The notes under the pieces: model-generated
The model's input: only the letters and a program-made list of their open reading frames with translations
Database searches by the model: none
Told to the model about the DNA's origin: nothing
Assembly (NCBI GenBank): GCA_958441075.1
Contig: CAUCBQ010000061.1
Span: 1-11,451, forward strand
Reading direction: 5' to 3'
Source of the DNA: an uncultured Clostridiaceae bacterium
Lineage (GTDB): Bacteria > Bacillota > Clostridia > Lachnospirales > Lachnospiraceae
DNA length: 11,451 nucleotides
Program-made: the position numbers and the translations under genes
Shown here: one piece after another, positions 1 through 6,653 of the stretch
How positions within the stretch are numbered: position 1 is the first letter of the stretch
Layout: every line of letters begins with the position of its first letter

Positions 1-66
1 CATGGCAAATGCAGTAGAACGTGTTGTGATGAAAAATACCTGATACAGCGGCAAAAAGAGCTGTAA
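1..66 (+). other. Possible 3' end of an upstream gene (undecided)
   Basis: Two + strand frames are open from the window edge: one stops at TGA 41-43 (reading ...MANAVERVVMKNT) and one at TAA 64-66. A strong + strand terminator follows at 110-159, so a + strand gene should end just upstream of it. The visible codons are too few to identify a family or to decide which frame is coding, and this could also be untranslated sequence. Confidence 0.25.
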
Positions 67-109
67 CACGATTTCTGGTAAAAATTACCTAAAAGAAAAA
101 TATTCTGGT

Positions 110-159
110 AAACGGATCTGAACGGAAGGAAAAAATGCTTCCGTCCAGATTCGTTTTTT
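110..159 (+). terminator. Rho-independent terminator of the upstream transcript
   Basis: The 5' arm 110-128 pairs with 138-156: seven pairs (ACGGAAG with CTTCCGT), one A/C mismatch (121/145), eight pairs (CGGATCTG with CAGATTCG, one a G-U), then A110-A112 against the first Us of the tail. The loop is 9 nt (129-137) and the T-run is TTTTTT at 154-159. This is a textbook intrinsic terminator reading rightward. It insulates the PTS operon promoter from whatever lies to the left. Confidence 0.85.
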
Positions 160-407
160 GATATCGTACACAGGAAAGAAGCGGATAACCAAAGGGTTTT
201 CGGGTAAAAATACAGAGTAAACAGAAGAAGGTAAACATGAAAATAACGAAAAAGTTAGTAAACCAAAAGCATACCGCCGGGGAGAGAAAGGGGGAGAAAA
301 GAAGGGGTAAGTCTTGATTGTAGACAGCGTAATTGTGAAAAATACACTAAAATAACATCAGTAAATTGTGTAAAATATCAGAATAAAAGGAAATAAATAA
401 AAAAGTA
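160..407. other. Gene-free AT-rich upstream region
   Basis: I see no supported gene between the upstream terminator and the operon promoter. A 26-codon frame (ATG 237 to TGA 315-317) has an AAGG just upstream and encodes a very basic peptide, but nothing else supports it. The stretch holds six of the GTAAA half-sites and is purine-rich on the + strand, with a G-rich run near 278-307. Confidence 0.5.
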
Positions 408-436
408 TTGACAGGAATCATCAAAAATACTATACT
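408..436 (+). promoter_or_regulatory. Sigma-A promoter of the PTS/ugl operon
   Basis: The -35 box TTGACA (408-413) is a perfect consensus hexamer and the -10 box TATACT (431-436) differs at one base. They are separated by exactly 17 nt (414-430). Transcription would start near 443, giving a leader of about 165 nt before the IIA start codon. No other promoter of this quality is visible in the left part of the window, so this is the probable driver of the genes from 609 to at least 4402. Confidence 0.8.
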
Positions 437-445
437 CAAGCCATA

Positions 446-461
446 GGTAAACCAATTTACC
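446..461. promoter_or_regulatory. Candidate operator: perfect inverted repeat at the transcription start
   Basis: GGTAAACCAATTTACC is a perfect 6-bp inverted repeat (GGTAAA/TTTACC) with a 4-nt spacer. It begins 9 nt downstream of the -10 box, so a bound repressor would block initiation. LacI-family repressors bind such symmetric sites, and the RegR-like repressor encoded at 6654-7658 is the obvious candidate. The assignment to RegR is inference from position; the symmetry is seen directly. Confidence 0.6.
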
Positions 462-530
462 AAAGACAACAGATACAGCTGTACGGGATATCACAAAGTA
501 AAAAACAAGATACTAATAGTAAACCTGTTC

Positions 531-601
531 GGGGAGGACAGGAAAACAGTGTGCAGATCAGAGGAAGAAGCTTTGGATCTGTGCCGAATCAGAGAGGATG
601 A
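531..601 (+). promoter_or_regulatory. Leader with a strong SD and a possible leader peptide ahead of IIA
   Basis: GGGGAGGA at 531-538 is a better Shine-Dalgarno than the one next to the IIA ATG, but it precedes only GTG codons at 549 and 551. GTG 549 is in frame with IIA and would add 20 residues not expected in the family. GTG 551 opens a 16-codon frame (VQIRGRSFGSVPNQRG) whose TGA (599-601) abuts the IIA SD (GAGG, 600-603). An inverted repeat CAGATC (554-559)/GATCTG (576-581) can form a hairpin here. Translational coupling or an extended IIA are both possible. Confidence 0.4.
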
Positions 602-608
602 GGGAAAA

Positions 609-1052
609 ATGACAGGGATTATCATAACAGGACACGGCCATTTTCCAACAGGGCTTTTGAGTGCGGTAAGCCTGGTGGCAGGAAAGCCTGAAAAGGTGGA
701 GGCGGTTGATTTTACAGAGGGCATGAGCTCCGAAGAACTGAAAGGGCAGTTAAAGGAAGCGGCAGGCCGTCTGGAGGAACAGGAGATCCTGATCTTGGCG
801 GATCTTACCGGAGGAACTCCGTTCAATATGGCAGCAGCTATTAAGATGGAAGAGACAGAGAAGCATTTCGCAGTAGTTTCCGGCGCCAATATGCCTGCGC
901 TTGTGGAAGGTGTATTTTCAAGAGTGATGTACGGTTCTTTAGAAGAGCTGGCAGCAGGTGTGATGAAGGCAGGAAAAGAAGGACTTTGCAGTCTGGAAGC
1001 TCTGGCAGCCGGGGGAGAAGAGGAAGCGCCTGAGTTTGAGGACGGCCTGTAA
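609..1052 (+). CDS. PTS mannose-family (Sor/Aga type) EIIA component
   Basis: This is a cytosolic 147-aa phosphocarrier that takes phosphate from HPr and passes it to the IIB protein encoded at 2302-2793. The N-terminus MTGIIITGHGHFPTG is the family signature, and His9 is the expected phosphorylation site. The second hallmark DLTGGTPFN lies at residues 65-73. Length matches stand-alone IIA proteins such as AgaF. I chose ATG 609 because the first beta strand starts immediately after it and a GAGGG ribosome site sits at 600-604; an in-frame GTG at 549 would add 20 charged residues with no family counterpart. It is the first gene of the operon, with 40 nt to ugl. IIA placed apart from IIB/C/D, with ugl between, matches the streptococcal hyaluronan locus. 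Substrate specificity cannot be read from IIA itself. Confidence 0.93.
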   Translation: MTGIIITGHGHFPTGLLSAVSLVAGKPEKVEAVDFTEGMSSEELKGQLKEAAGRLEEQEILILADLTGGTPFNMAAAIKMEETEKHFAVVSGANMPALVEGVFSRVMYGSLEELAAGVMKAGKEGLCSLEALAAGGEEEAPEFEDGL

Positions 1053-1092
1053 GATACCGGGGCAAAAACCGGAAGATAAGGAGGAGGACGAA

Positions 1093-2283
1093 GTGATAAA
1101 GACGATTCAGGTTGAACCAATCAAGAAACGGGAACATTTTTTGAATATGCCTTTCCTTACAAAGGAAGAGACTAAGGCAGCCATGGACCGGGTAGTGAAG
1201 CAGACAGAGCTGAATATGGAGCATTTCGGCACACGCTTCCCATGGCCTGCAGCAAAACAGGGTACATATGAGATCATTGACAATATCGAATGGACGGATG
1301 GTTTCTGGACTGGTCTTTTATGGCTCTGCTATGAGTATACAAAGGATGAGAAGTTCAGGAAACGTGCTGAGGAAAATATGGCTTCTTTCTTAAATCGAGT
1401 GGAGAAGCGTATTGAACTGGATCACCATGATCTGGGATTTCTCTACATTCCTTCCTGTGTGGCAGGATATAAACTGACCGGTTCTGAGACAGGAAAGCGG
1501 GCCGGAATTCTGGCGGCAGACAAGCTGATGGAGCGTTTTCAGGAAAAGGGAGGCTTCATTCAGGCGTGGGGAGCACTGGGAGCCAGAGATAATTACCGTC
1601 TCATTATTGACTGTCTTTTGAATATCCCTCTGCTTTACTGGGCGACGGAGACAACAGGAGATAAGAAGTATGCAGACGCGGCAAAGTGCCACTATGAAAC
1701 AGCCTGCAACTATGTAATCAGAGACGATGCTTCTGCTTATCATACCTTTTACTTTGACCCGGAGACAGGAGCTCCTTTAAAGGGTGTAACCCGTCAGGGC
1801 TACAGTGATGATTCTGCATGGGCAAGAGGACAGGCCTGGGGCATCAGCGGTATTCCCTTTAACTACCGGTATACAAAGGATGAAAGTGCATTTAATCTGT
1901 TCAAGGGTATGACGAATTACTTTTTAAACCGTCTTCCGGAAGATGATGTGTGCTACTGGGATCTGATTTTCGGAGACGGCTCCGGTCAGTCCAGAGATTC
2001 CTCAGCAGCGGCAGTGGCTGTGTGCGGTATGCATGAGATGCTGAAATATCTGCCTGAAACGGATGAAGAGAAGGAAACCTACCGGAGAGCCATGCACGGC
2101 ATTCTGCGTTCTCTGATTCAGGGATATGTAAATCCGGATATGCATCCGGGAGCGCCTGTCCTGCTTCACGGCGTTTACTCCTGGCATTCCGGTAAAGGTG
2201 TGGATGAGGGAAATATCTGGGGAGATTATTTCTATATGGAAGCTTTACTGCGGTTTTATAAAGATTGGCAGTTATATTGGTAA
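1093..2283 (+). CDS. ugl: Unsaturated glucuronyl hydrolase, GH88
   Basis: This 396-aa cytosolic enzyme hydrolyses the unsaturated uronic acid from glycosaminoglycan disaccharides made by lyases, releasing a 4-deoxy-5-keto uronate and an amino sugar. GH88 marks, numbered from GTG 1093, are EWTDGFWTG near residue 60-70, LDHHDLGF with Asp113, RLIIDCLLNIPLLYWA with Asp173, and SWHSGKGVDEGNIWGDY near the C-terminus. Asp113 and Asp173 correspond to the Asp115/Asp175 pair of the S. agalactiae enzyme as I recall it, and Ser363, Ser366 and Lys368 to its Ser365/Ser368/Lys370, all offset by two. Those three residues contact a 6-sulfate in that enzyme. No signal peptide is seen. GTG 1093 is chosen over an upstream ATG at 1036, which overlaps IIA, because AGGAGG sits at 1079-1084. 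The product is expected to feed uronate and amino-sugar catabolism encoded elsewhere. Confidence 0.93.
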   Translation: MIKTIQVEPIKKREHFLNMPFLTKEETKAAMDRVVKQTELNMEHFGTRFPWPAAKQGTYEIIDNIEWTDGFWTGLLWLCYEYTKDEKFRKRAEENMASFLNRVEKRIELDHHDLGFLYIPSCVAGYKLTGSETGKRAGILAADKLMERFQEKGGFIQAWGALGARDNYRLIIDCLLNIPLLYWATETTGDKKYADAAKCHYETACNYVIRDDASAYHTFYFDPETGAPLKGVTRQGYSDDSAWARGQAWGISGIPFNYRYTKDESAFNLFKGMTNYFLNRLPEDDVCYWDLIFGDGSGQSRDSSAAAVAVCGMHEMLKYLPETDEEKETYRRAMHGILRSLIQGYVNPDMHPGAPVLLHGVYSWHSGKGVDEGNIWGDYFYMEALLRFYKDWQLYW

Positions 2284-2301
2284 AAAATGGAGGATTTAAA
2301 A

Positions 2302-2793
2302 ATGGCAGAACCAAATATTGTAGCATTTCGTATTGATGAGCGTCTGATTCACGGACAGGGACAGCTCTGGATTAAGGCTTTAGGTGCAAATACAGTAATC
2401 GTTGCAGATGACGGCGCAAGCGAGGACCCTATGCAGCAGATGTTAATGAAGGCAGTTGTTCCAAAGACTATTGCCATGCGTTTCTTCTCTGTTCAGCATA
2501 CCTGTGACGTGATTATGAAGGCTTCTCCCAAGCAGACCATTTTCATTGTCTGCAAAACTCCGGCAGATGCGCTGCGTCTGGTAAAGGGCGGCGTTCCGGT
2601 GAAGGAAATCAACGTGGGAAATATCCACAGAGCTCCAGGAAAAGAGGAGATCAGCAAATATATCGCTCTGGGCGAGGATGACAAGGCAGCTTTAAGAGAG
2701 CTTCGTGATTCCTATGGAATTACATTTAACACAAGAGCGACAGCATCCGGTGACGACGGTTCCGGAAAGGTCGATCTGAATAAGTATTTATAA
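2302..2793 (+). CDS. PTS mannose-family EIIB component
   Basis: This 163-aa cytosolic protein receives phosphate from IIA and transfers it to the sugar carried by the IIC/IID membrane pair. The motif FRIDERLIHGQ places the phospho-histidine at His17, and the following GQLWIKALGANTVIVADD is typical of the Sor/Man IIB fold. The length is normal. Two ATGs are available (2287 and 2302); 2302 is preferred because GGAGGA (2289-2294) is 7 nt upstream of it, whereas it overlaps the first ATG. The gene starts 18 nt after ugl and ends 21 nt before IIC, so it is cotranscribed and probably translationally coupled. The C-terminus is hydrophilic and shows nothing unusual. Confidence 0.94.
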   Translation: MAEPNIVAFRIDERLIHGQGQLWIKALGANTVIVADDGASEDPMQQMLMKAVVPKTIAMRFFSVQHTCDVIMKASPKQTIFIVCKTPADALRLVKGGVPVKEINVGNIHRAPGKEEISKYIALGEDDKAALRELRDSYGITFNTRATASGDDGSGKVDLNKYL

Positions 2794-2814
2794 AGGATAC
2801 AGGAGGGAAAAAAA

Positions 2815-3603
2815 GTGACTATTTCAATTACACAGTGTGTTTTGATCGGTCTGTGGACCGCATTCTGTCTGGCCGGTATGCTGTACGGCATCTATACAAA
2901 CCGGTGCCTGATTATGTCTGCAGGTGTGGGACTCATTCTGGGAGATCTTCCTACAGGACTTGCTATGGGAGCAGTTGGTGAGCTTGCATTTATGGGATTC
3001 GGCGTATCCCAGGGCGGATCTGTTCCGCCAAACCCGATGGGTCCTGGTATTGTGGGAACCATTATGGCAATCACTATGAAGGATTCCGGCATTGATACAG
3101 GTTCTGCCCTGGCATTATCCTTCCCATTTGCAGTAGCATTCCAGTTTGTAATCACAGCTACCTATACATTCGCAACCACACTTACCGGTCTGGCTTACAA
3201 GGCATTAGACCGCAAGGATTTCAGAGGCTTCCGTCTGGCAGCCAACGCTACCGTATGTATTTTCGCCCTTGTAGGCTTTATCATCGGTTTTGGAGGCGCA
3301 TTCAGCGCAGAAGGACTTCAGAAGGTTATTTCTCTGATTCCAGCATGGCTGAGCACCGGTCTGGGTATGGCTGGAAAGATGCTTCCTGCCATCGGATTTG
3401 CTATGATTTTAAATGTAATGGCAAAGAAAGAGCTGATTCCATTCGTACTGTTAGGTTACATTGCAATTGCTTATATTAAGCTTCCTGTAATGGGCGTGGC
3501 TGTACTGGGAACAGCAATTGCGCTGCTGGTATTCTTTAATGCCGGCAGAAAGGGTGACGATTCAGTAGAAGAAGTGGAGGTTGAGTTTGAAGATGGCATC
3601 TAA
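2815..3603 (+). CDS. PTS mannose-family EIIC permease
   Basis: This 262-aa integral membrane protein forms, with IID, the sugar channel of the transporter. It has several long hydrophobic segments, beginning with the helix at residues 5-25. The conserved EII-Sor block GELAFMGFGVSQGGSVPPNP lies at about residues 56-75, followed by glycine-rich helices and a short acidic tail (DDSVEEVEVEFEDGI). The start is GTG 2815 with AGGAGGG at 2801-2807, 7 nt away. The 3' end overlaps the IID start by 11 nt. By context the substrate is an unsaturated uronate-amino sugar disaccharide (AgaW/AgaC-like); the sequence alone does not prove the substrate. Confidence 0.93.
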   Translation: MTISITQCVLIGLWTAFCLAGMLYGIYTNRCLIMSAGVGLILGDLPTGLAMGAVGELAFMGFGVSQGGSVPPNPMGPGIVGTIMAITMKDSGIDTGSALALSFPFAVAFQFVITATYTFATTLTGLAYKALDRKDFRGFRLAANATVCIFALVGFIIGFGGAFSAEGLQKVISLIPAWLSTGLGMAGKMLPAIGFAMILNVMAKKELIPFVLLGYIAIAYIKLPVMGVAVLGTAIALLVFFNAGRKGDDSVEEVEVEFEDGI

Positions 3604-4402
3604 TCGTTTGGAAAAGAAAGATTATTTAAAAACGTCCCTGCGTGCTTTTTTCCTGCAGAACGGATTTAACTACGGAAACTATCAGGGCCTTGGCTATGCC
3701 AATGTAATGTATCCGGCTCTGCGCAAGCTGTACAAGGATGACGATGATAAGCTTCAGGAAGCATTAAGAGAAAATATTGAGTTTTTCAATACCAATATCC
3801 ATTTCCTTCCATTTATTACCAGCCTTCATCTGGTTATGCTGGAAAATAAGACTCCTTCCAAGGAGATTCGTAACATCAAGATGGCTCTTATGGGACCGCT
3901 GGCAGGTATCGGCGATTCTCTGGCTCAGTTCTGTCTGGCGCCCCTCTTTGCAACCATCGGCGCATCCCTGGCACAGGAAGGCCTGATTATGGGACCGATC
4001 CTGTTCTTCCTGGGAATGAACCTGGTGCTGTTAGCCTTAAAGATCGCTACCGGTATGTGGGGATATAAGGTAGGAACAAGCATTATCGAAAGCCTGAGCA
4101 CCCGTATGGAGCAGATCTCCAGCGTGGCAAGCATGATCGGCGTAACCGTTATTTCCGGACTGGCTGTAAACTTTGTAAAGATTACAACGCCAATCCAGTA
4201 TGTGGCACAGATGCCTGATAACCAGCAGAAGATCGTTGCAATTCAGGACATGATTGACGCCATTGCGCCAAATCTGCTGCCTGTATTATTTACAGGTCTG
4301 ATCTTCTACCTGATTAAGGTAAAGAAATGGACAACCTATAAGTTAGTTGTTTTAACGATCATCATCGGCGTGGTACTGTCCTGCCTCCATGTGATCGCAT
4401 AA
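3593..4402 (+). CDS. PTS mannose-family EIID permease
   Basis: This 269-aa membrane subunit pairs with IIC to complete the transporter. Family marks are FLQNGFNYGNYQGLGYANVM near residues 20-39, the FFNTNIHFLPFITSLHL block, and MALMGPLAGIGDSLAQF near residue 100, followed by hydrophobic helices and a final C-terminal helix (LVVLTIIIGVVLSCLHVIA). ATG 3593 is the best start; it overlaps the end of IIC by 11 nt. The only SD-like sequence (GGAGG 3576-3580) is 12 nt upstream, so translation probably relies on coupling to IIC. In streptococcal versions of this locus a yajC-like gene follows; here none does and a hairpin comes next. Confidence 0.93.
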   Translation: MASNRLEKKDYLKTSLRAFFLQNGFNYGNYQGLGYANVMYPALRKLYKDDDDKLQEALRENIEFFNTNIHFLPFITSLHLVMLENKTPSKEIRNIKMALMGPLAGIGDSLAQFCLAPLFATIGASLAQEGLIMGPILFFLGMNLVLLALKIATGMWGYKVGTSIIESLSTRMEQISSVASMIGVTVISGLAVNFVKITTPIQYVAQMPDNQQKIVAIQDMIDAIAPNLLPVLFTGLIFYLIKVKKWTTYKLVVLTIIIGVVLSCLHVIA

Positions 4403-4432
4403 AAACAGGATACAAAAAGGGGAGAATTTACC

Positions 4433-4461
4433 CAGGGGAGCCGCCTAATGCGTCTCCCCTG
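4433..4461 (+). terminator. Intercistronic hairpin between IID and the lyase gene
   Basis: CAGGGGAG (4433-4440) pairs perfectly with CTCCCCTG (4454-4461). Inside it, CGC (4442-4444) pairs with GCG (4450-4452) across a C/T mismatch, leaving a 5-nt loop, for 11 pairs in all. No T-run follows (TTGGTGCATAAAC), so it is not a standard intrinsic terminator. It is more likely to act on mRNA stability or processing, setting expression of the transporter relative to the lyase. It lies in an 84-nt gap and ends 25 nt before the lyase ATG. Confidence 0.55.
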
Positions 4462-4486
4462 TTGGTGCATAAACAGGAGAAAAAGG

Positions 4487-6565
4487 ATGAACGAAGAGAG
4501 AAAACAGATTCTTGCTGCCGTGACGGAGCGGGCAGAAAAGTTTGTAAAGGGCTTTGATCGGGAGTTTGCAGCCGGTTATATGAAAGAACGGGAAGCATCT
4601 GAAGCAGAGGAGCTTCTTACGCGGGCCGGGGAGCTGATGAATCAGACCTTTGTATTTGCGGATAAATGGGATATGGAGCCGTGCAGGGAGCCATATACCC
4701 TGACAGAGATGGAGTGGCAGATGACACCAAATGGAGATCCGGAGTGGATCTTTATGTTAAACCGCCACGATTATCTCCACAAGCTTATGATGGCATATTA
4801 TCTCACAGGAGAAGAAGCTTACACAGATAAACTGAAATGGTACCTGTTCCACTGGATCAGCCATAATCCCATACTGCCGGAGGGCTCTGACAGTACGCGG
4901 ACCATTGATACGGGAATCCGCTGTATGAACTGGGAAGATCTGATTCTTCATCTGGCAGGAAACGGGATGCTGGCGCCGGAGGAGCTGGATGAGCTTCTTT
5001 TAAAGCTGGACGAGCAGTTTGAAAATTTGAGACAGCGTTATATTGGAAAATATACCTTAAGCAACTGGGGGCTTCTTCAGACGACGGCGATCTGCGAGGG
5101 TTATCTGCTGTATGGGGACAGCCTCTGTCACCCGGAAACGGGAAAATGGGCCTGGCAGGAGTTAAAGCGCCAGCTTGACTTACAGGTTATGGATGATGGT
5201 TCCCACTGGGAGCAGTCTGTCATGTACCATATGGAAGTGCTTTTAGCCTCCATGCGCCTGATGAAATGGAAAGAATTGGAAGAAAATAATCTGTGTCCGG
5301 AGAGATACAGAAGCGATTTTCCGGAGGAATGGGATTGGCTGAAAGCCCTTATAGAGAAAATGAGCCTCTATGTGCTTTATTGTGCCGGTCCGAATCACAG
5401 GCAGCCGGCCCAGTGTGACAGCGATCGGACTGATGTAAGGGACATTATGGTAAAGGCGGCTGTTCTTACTGGAAATAGCGTATTCCGGTTTGGCGGATAT
5501 GAGGCTCTGGATCTGGAAAGCCTGTGGCTTTTTGGACGAAAGGGAGCAGAGCGGTATGAAACAGCTGTGTCCAGAGAGCCGGAGCACCTGAACTATCATG
5601 CTCAAGATACAGGCAATATCTATATACGGAGCAGCTGGAAAGAGGACGCAAACTACACATACCTTTCCTGCGGCCCTCAGGGAAGCGGTCACGGTCACGG
5701 GGATCTGACGCACATTTCCCTGTACTATCAGGGAAAACCATTTTTGATTGACAGCGGCCGGTATTCCTACCGGGAGGATGAACCGCTGCGGATGGAGTTT
5801 AAAATGCTTCAGTCCCACAATGTCTGTGTGGTTGACGACGGTTCTGTGATCCGTCCGGACGGTTCATGGAGCTTTCATTCCTACGGGGACTGTTTTAAGA
5901 CATATTACCGGGAAAAGGAAGGGATCTCCTACTGCGAGATGGCTTACCGCGGAAGGCTTGCAAGCGGAGAAGGCTGTCTGGTTACGAGGAAGGTTATGAC
6001 AGCCAGAGAGGGGCTGTGGCTGATTGTCAATGATATCTGGTGTGAGGGAAAGCATACGGTAAGAGAATATTACCATCTTGATCCAGATGCAGAAGCAAGG
6101 GCGGCAGAAGATGAGATTCTCCTTACAAACGGATCTGTACAGTTAAAGGCGCTGGGAGAGCAGCAGGAGCATGGGCCATGGACCCAGCCGGTTCCGACGC
6201 CATTTCAGCTGGAAAGCTGTAAGGTTTCACTGGAGTACAACCGACTTTCGGATAGTATGTGTCTGGTAAAAGAGGGGAGCTTTTCAGACTCTTTTGTAAG
6301 CAGCAGCGCCTTCTGTGGGGCCGGAGTACAGGTTTCGGCTCCTGAAGTATATCAGTTTGGGGCCGGGGAGCCGGTATCAGACGGCCGTGTCACTGCCAAA
6401 ACCTTCCATCTGTCAGAGGAAGAATCCTGGACCTTTTTAGTATGGAATCGTGAGACATTCCGGGGCGGAAAGATGTATGAGTGCAGCGGAGTCCCTGTCT
6501 ACGGAAAGGCGGGAGCTATCCACAGCCTTAGAGGAAAACAGACCTGGATCAGGCTCAGAAATTAA
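4487..6565 (+). CDS. Heparinase II/III-like polysaccharide lyase (probable cytosolic oligo-hyaluronate/GAG lyase)
   Basis: The 692-aa protein has the two-part heparinase II/III layout: an alpha-helical toroid (about residues 30-340) and a C-terminal beta-sandwich heparinase II/III-like domain (about 370-690). Likely catalytic positions are Asn193 (in LSNWGLLQT), Tyr247-His248 (in QSVMYHMEVL), and His402/His404 (in GSGHGHGDLTHISLYYQGKP); these fit the Asn/Tyr/His set of this fold, which cleaves uronate links by beta-elimination. No signal peptide is present, so it should act on imported oligosaccharides. ATG 4487 is preferred over ATG 4448 because AGGAGA (4475-4480) is 6 nt upstream and the 4448 codon lies in the hairpin loop. 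Synteny points to the pneumococcal heparinase-like gene of the hyaluronan locus. PL12 (heparan sulfate) and PL33-type lyases are alternatives; the exact substrate is not proven. Confidence 0.85.
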   Translation: MNEERKQILAAVTERAEKFVKGFDREFAAGYMKEREASEAEELLTRAGELMNQTFVFADKWDMEPCREPYTLTEMEWQMTPNGDPEWIFMLNRHDYLHKLMMAYYLTGEEAYTDKLKWYLFHWISHNPILPEGSDSTRTIDTGIRCMNWEDLILHLAGNGMLAPEELDELLLKLDEQFENLRQRYIGKYTLSNWGLLQTTAICEGYLLYGDSLCHPETGKWAWQELKRQLDLQVMDDGSHWEQSVMYHMEVLLASMRLMKWKELEENNLCPERYRSDFPEEWDWLKALIEKMSLYVLYCAGPNHRQPAQCDSDRTDVRDIMVKAAVLTGNSVFRFGGYEALDLESLWLFGRKGAERYETAVSREPEHLNYHAQDTGNIYIRSSWKEDANYTYLSCGPQGSGHGHGDLTHISLYYQGKPFLIDSGRYSYREDEPLRMEFKMLQSHNVCVVDDGSVIRPDGSWSFHSYGDCFKTYYREKEGISYCEMAYRGRLASGEGCLVTRKVMTAREGLWLIVNDIWCEGKHTVREYYHLDPDAEARAAEDEILLTNGSVQLKALGEQQEHGPWTQPVPTPFQLESCKVSLEYNRLSDSMCLVKEGSFSDSFVSSSAFCGAGVQVSAPEVYQFGAGEPVSDGRVTAKTFHLSEEESWTFLVWNRETFRGGKMYECSGVPVYGKAGAIHSLRGKQTWIRLRN

Positions 6566-6574
6566 AAAGAGCAC

Positions 6575-6603
6575 CGGGAAAGCATTTCCCAACCCGTTTT
6601 TTT
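6575..6603 (+). terminator. Weak terminator-like hairpin after the lyase gene
   Basis: GGGAAA (6576-6581) and TTTCCC (6585-6590) form a 6-bp hairpin with a GCA loop, six bases before a run of seven Ts (6597-6603). An alternative fold pairs CGGG (6575-6578) with CCCG (6593-6596) directly before the T-run and keeps AAA/TTT inside. Either could cause partial termination ahead of the regulator gene. It begins 10 nt after the lyase stop. Confidence 0.45.
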
Positions 6604-6613
6604 GTGGTATAGT
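6585..6613 (+). promoter_or_regulatory. Possible weak promoter for the regulator
   Basis: TATAGT (6608-6613) resembles a -10 box, but the sequence 17 nt upstream (TTTCCC) is a poor -35 and overlaps the hairpin. If used, it would give regR its own transcript about 34 nt ahead of its ATG. Read-through from the operon is an equally good explanation. The inverted repeat seen at 446-461 has no copy here, so autoregulation through that site is not apparent. Confidence 0.3.
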
Positions 6614-6653
6614 AAAGTATAAGTTTGGTAGAAGAAGATTGGAAGAACAGAGC

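Larger units (their letters stand above)
77..525 (+). repeat. Cluster of same-strand GTAAA(C) half-sites upstream of the PTS operon
   Basis: GTAAA occurs on the + strand at 78, 108, 204, 217, 231, 258, 361, 370, 447, 498 and 519, whereas its complement TTTAC appears only once (457, inside the operator palindrome). TTCTGGTAAA is repeated at 73-82 and 103-112, and TAGTAAACC at 256-264 and 517-525. A short inverted repeat GGTAA-AAA-TTACC lies at 77-89. The half-site matches the arm of the operator at 446-461. It may be a multi-site regulator-binding region, but AT-rich composition could account for part of it. Confidence 0.4.

Noticed and set aside
237..317. 26-codon basic peptide upstream of the operon
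   Set aside because: It has an AAGG upstream, but lies in purine-rich DNA between a terminator and the promoter, with no promoter of its own or recognisable motif.
549..608. N-terminal extension of IIA from GTG 549
   Set aside because: The family begins at the MTGIIITGHGHF strand; the extra 20 residues are charged and unlike the domain. The SD upstream is noted as a finding because the extension is not fully excluded.
1036..1092. Upstream ATG start for Ugl
   Set aside because: It overlaps IIA and adds lysine/glutamate-rich residues; GTG 1093 has AGGAGG at the right distance and gives residue numbering that fits known Ugl enzymes.
491..1120. 209-aa open frame on the - strand over the IIA gene
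   Set aside because: It is the complement of the well-supported IIA gene, serine/proline rich, without family motifs or a ribosome site.
5243..5818. 191-aa open frame on the - strand in the lyase gene
   Set aside because: Shadow of the heparinase-like gene, which has clear catalytic motifs across this region.
6450..6653. Longer RegR start inside the lyase gene
   Set aside because: The extra 68 residues are a frame-shifted reading of the lyase 3' end and the intergenic terminator; the HTH begins right after ATG 6654.
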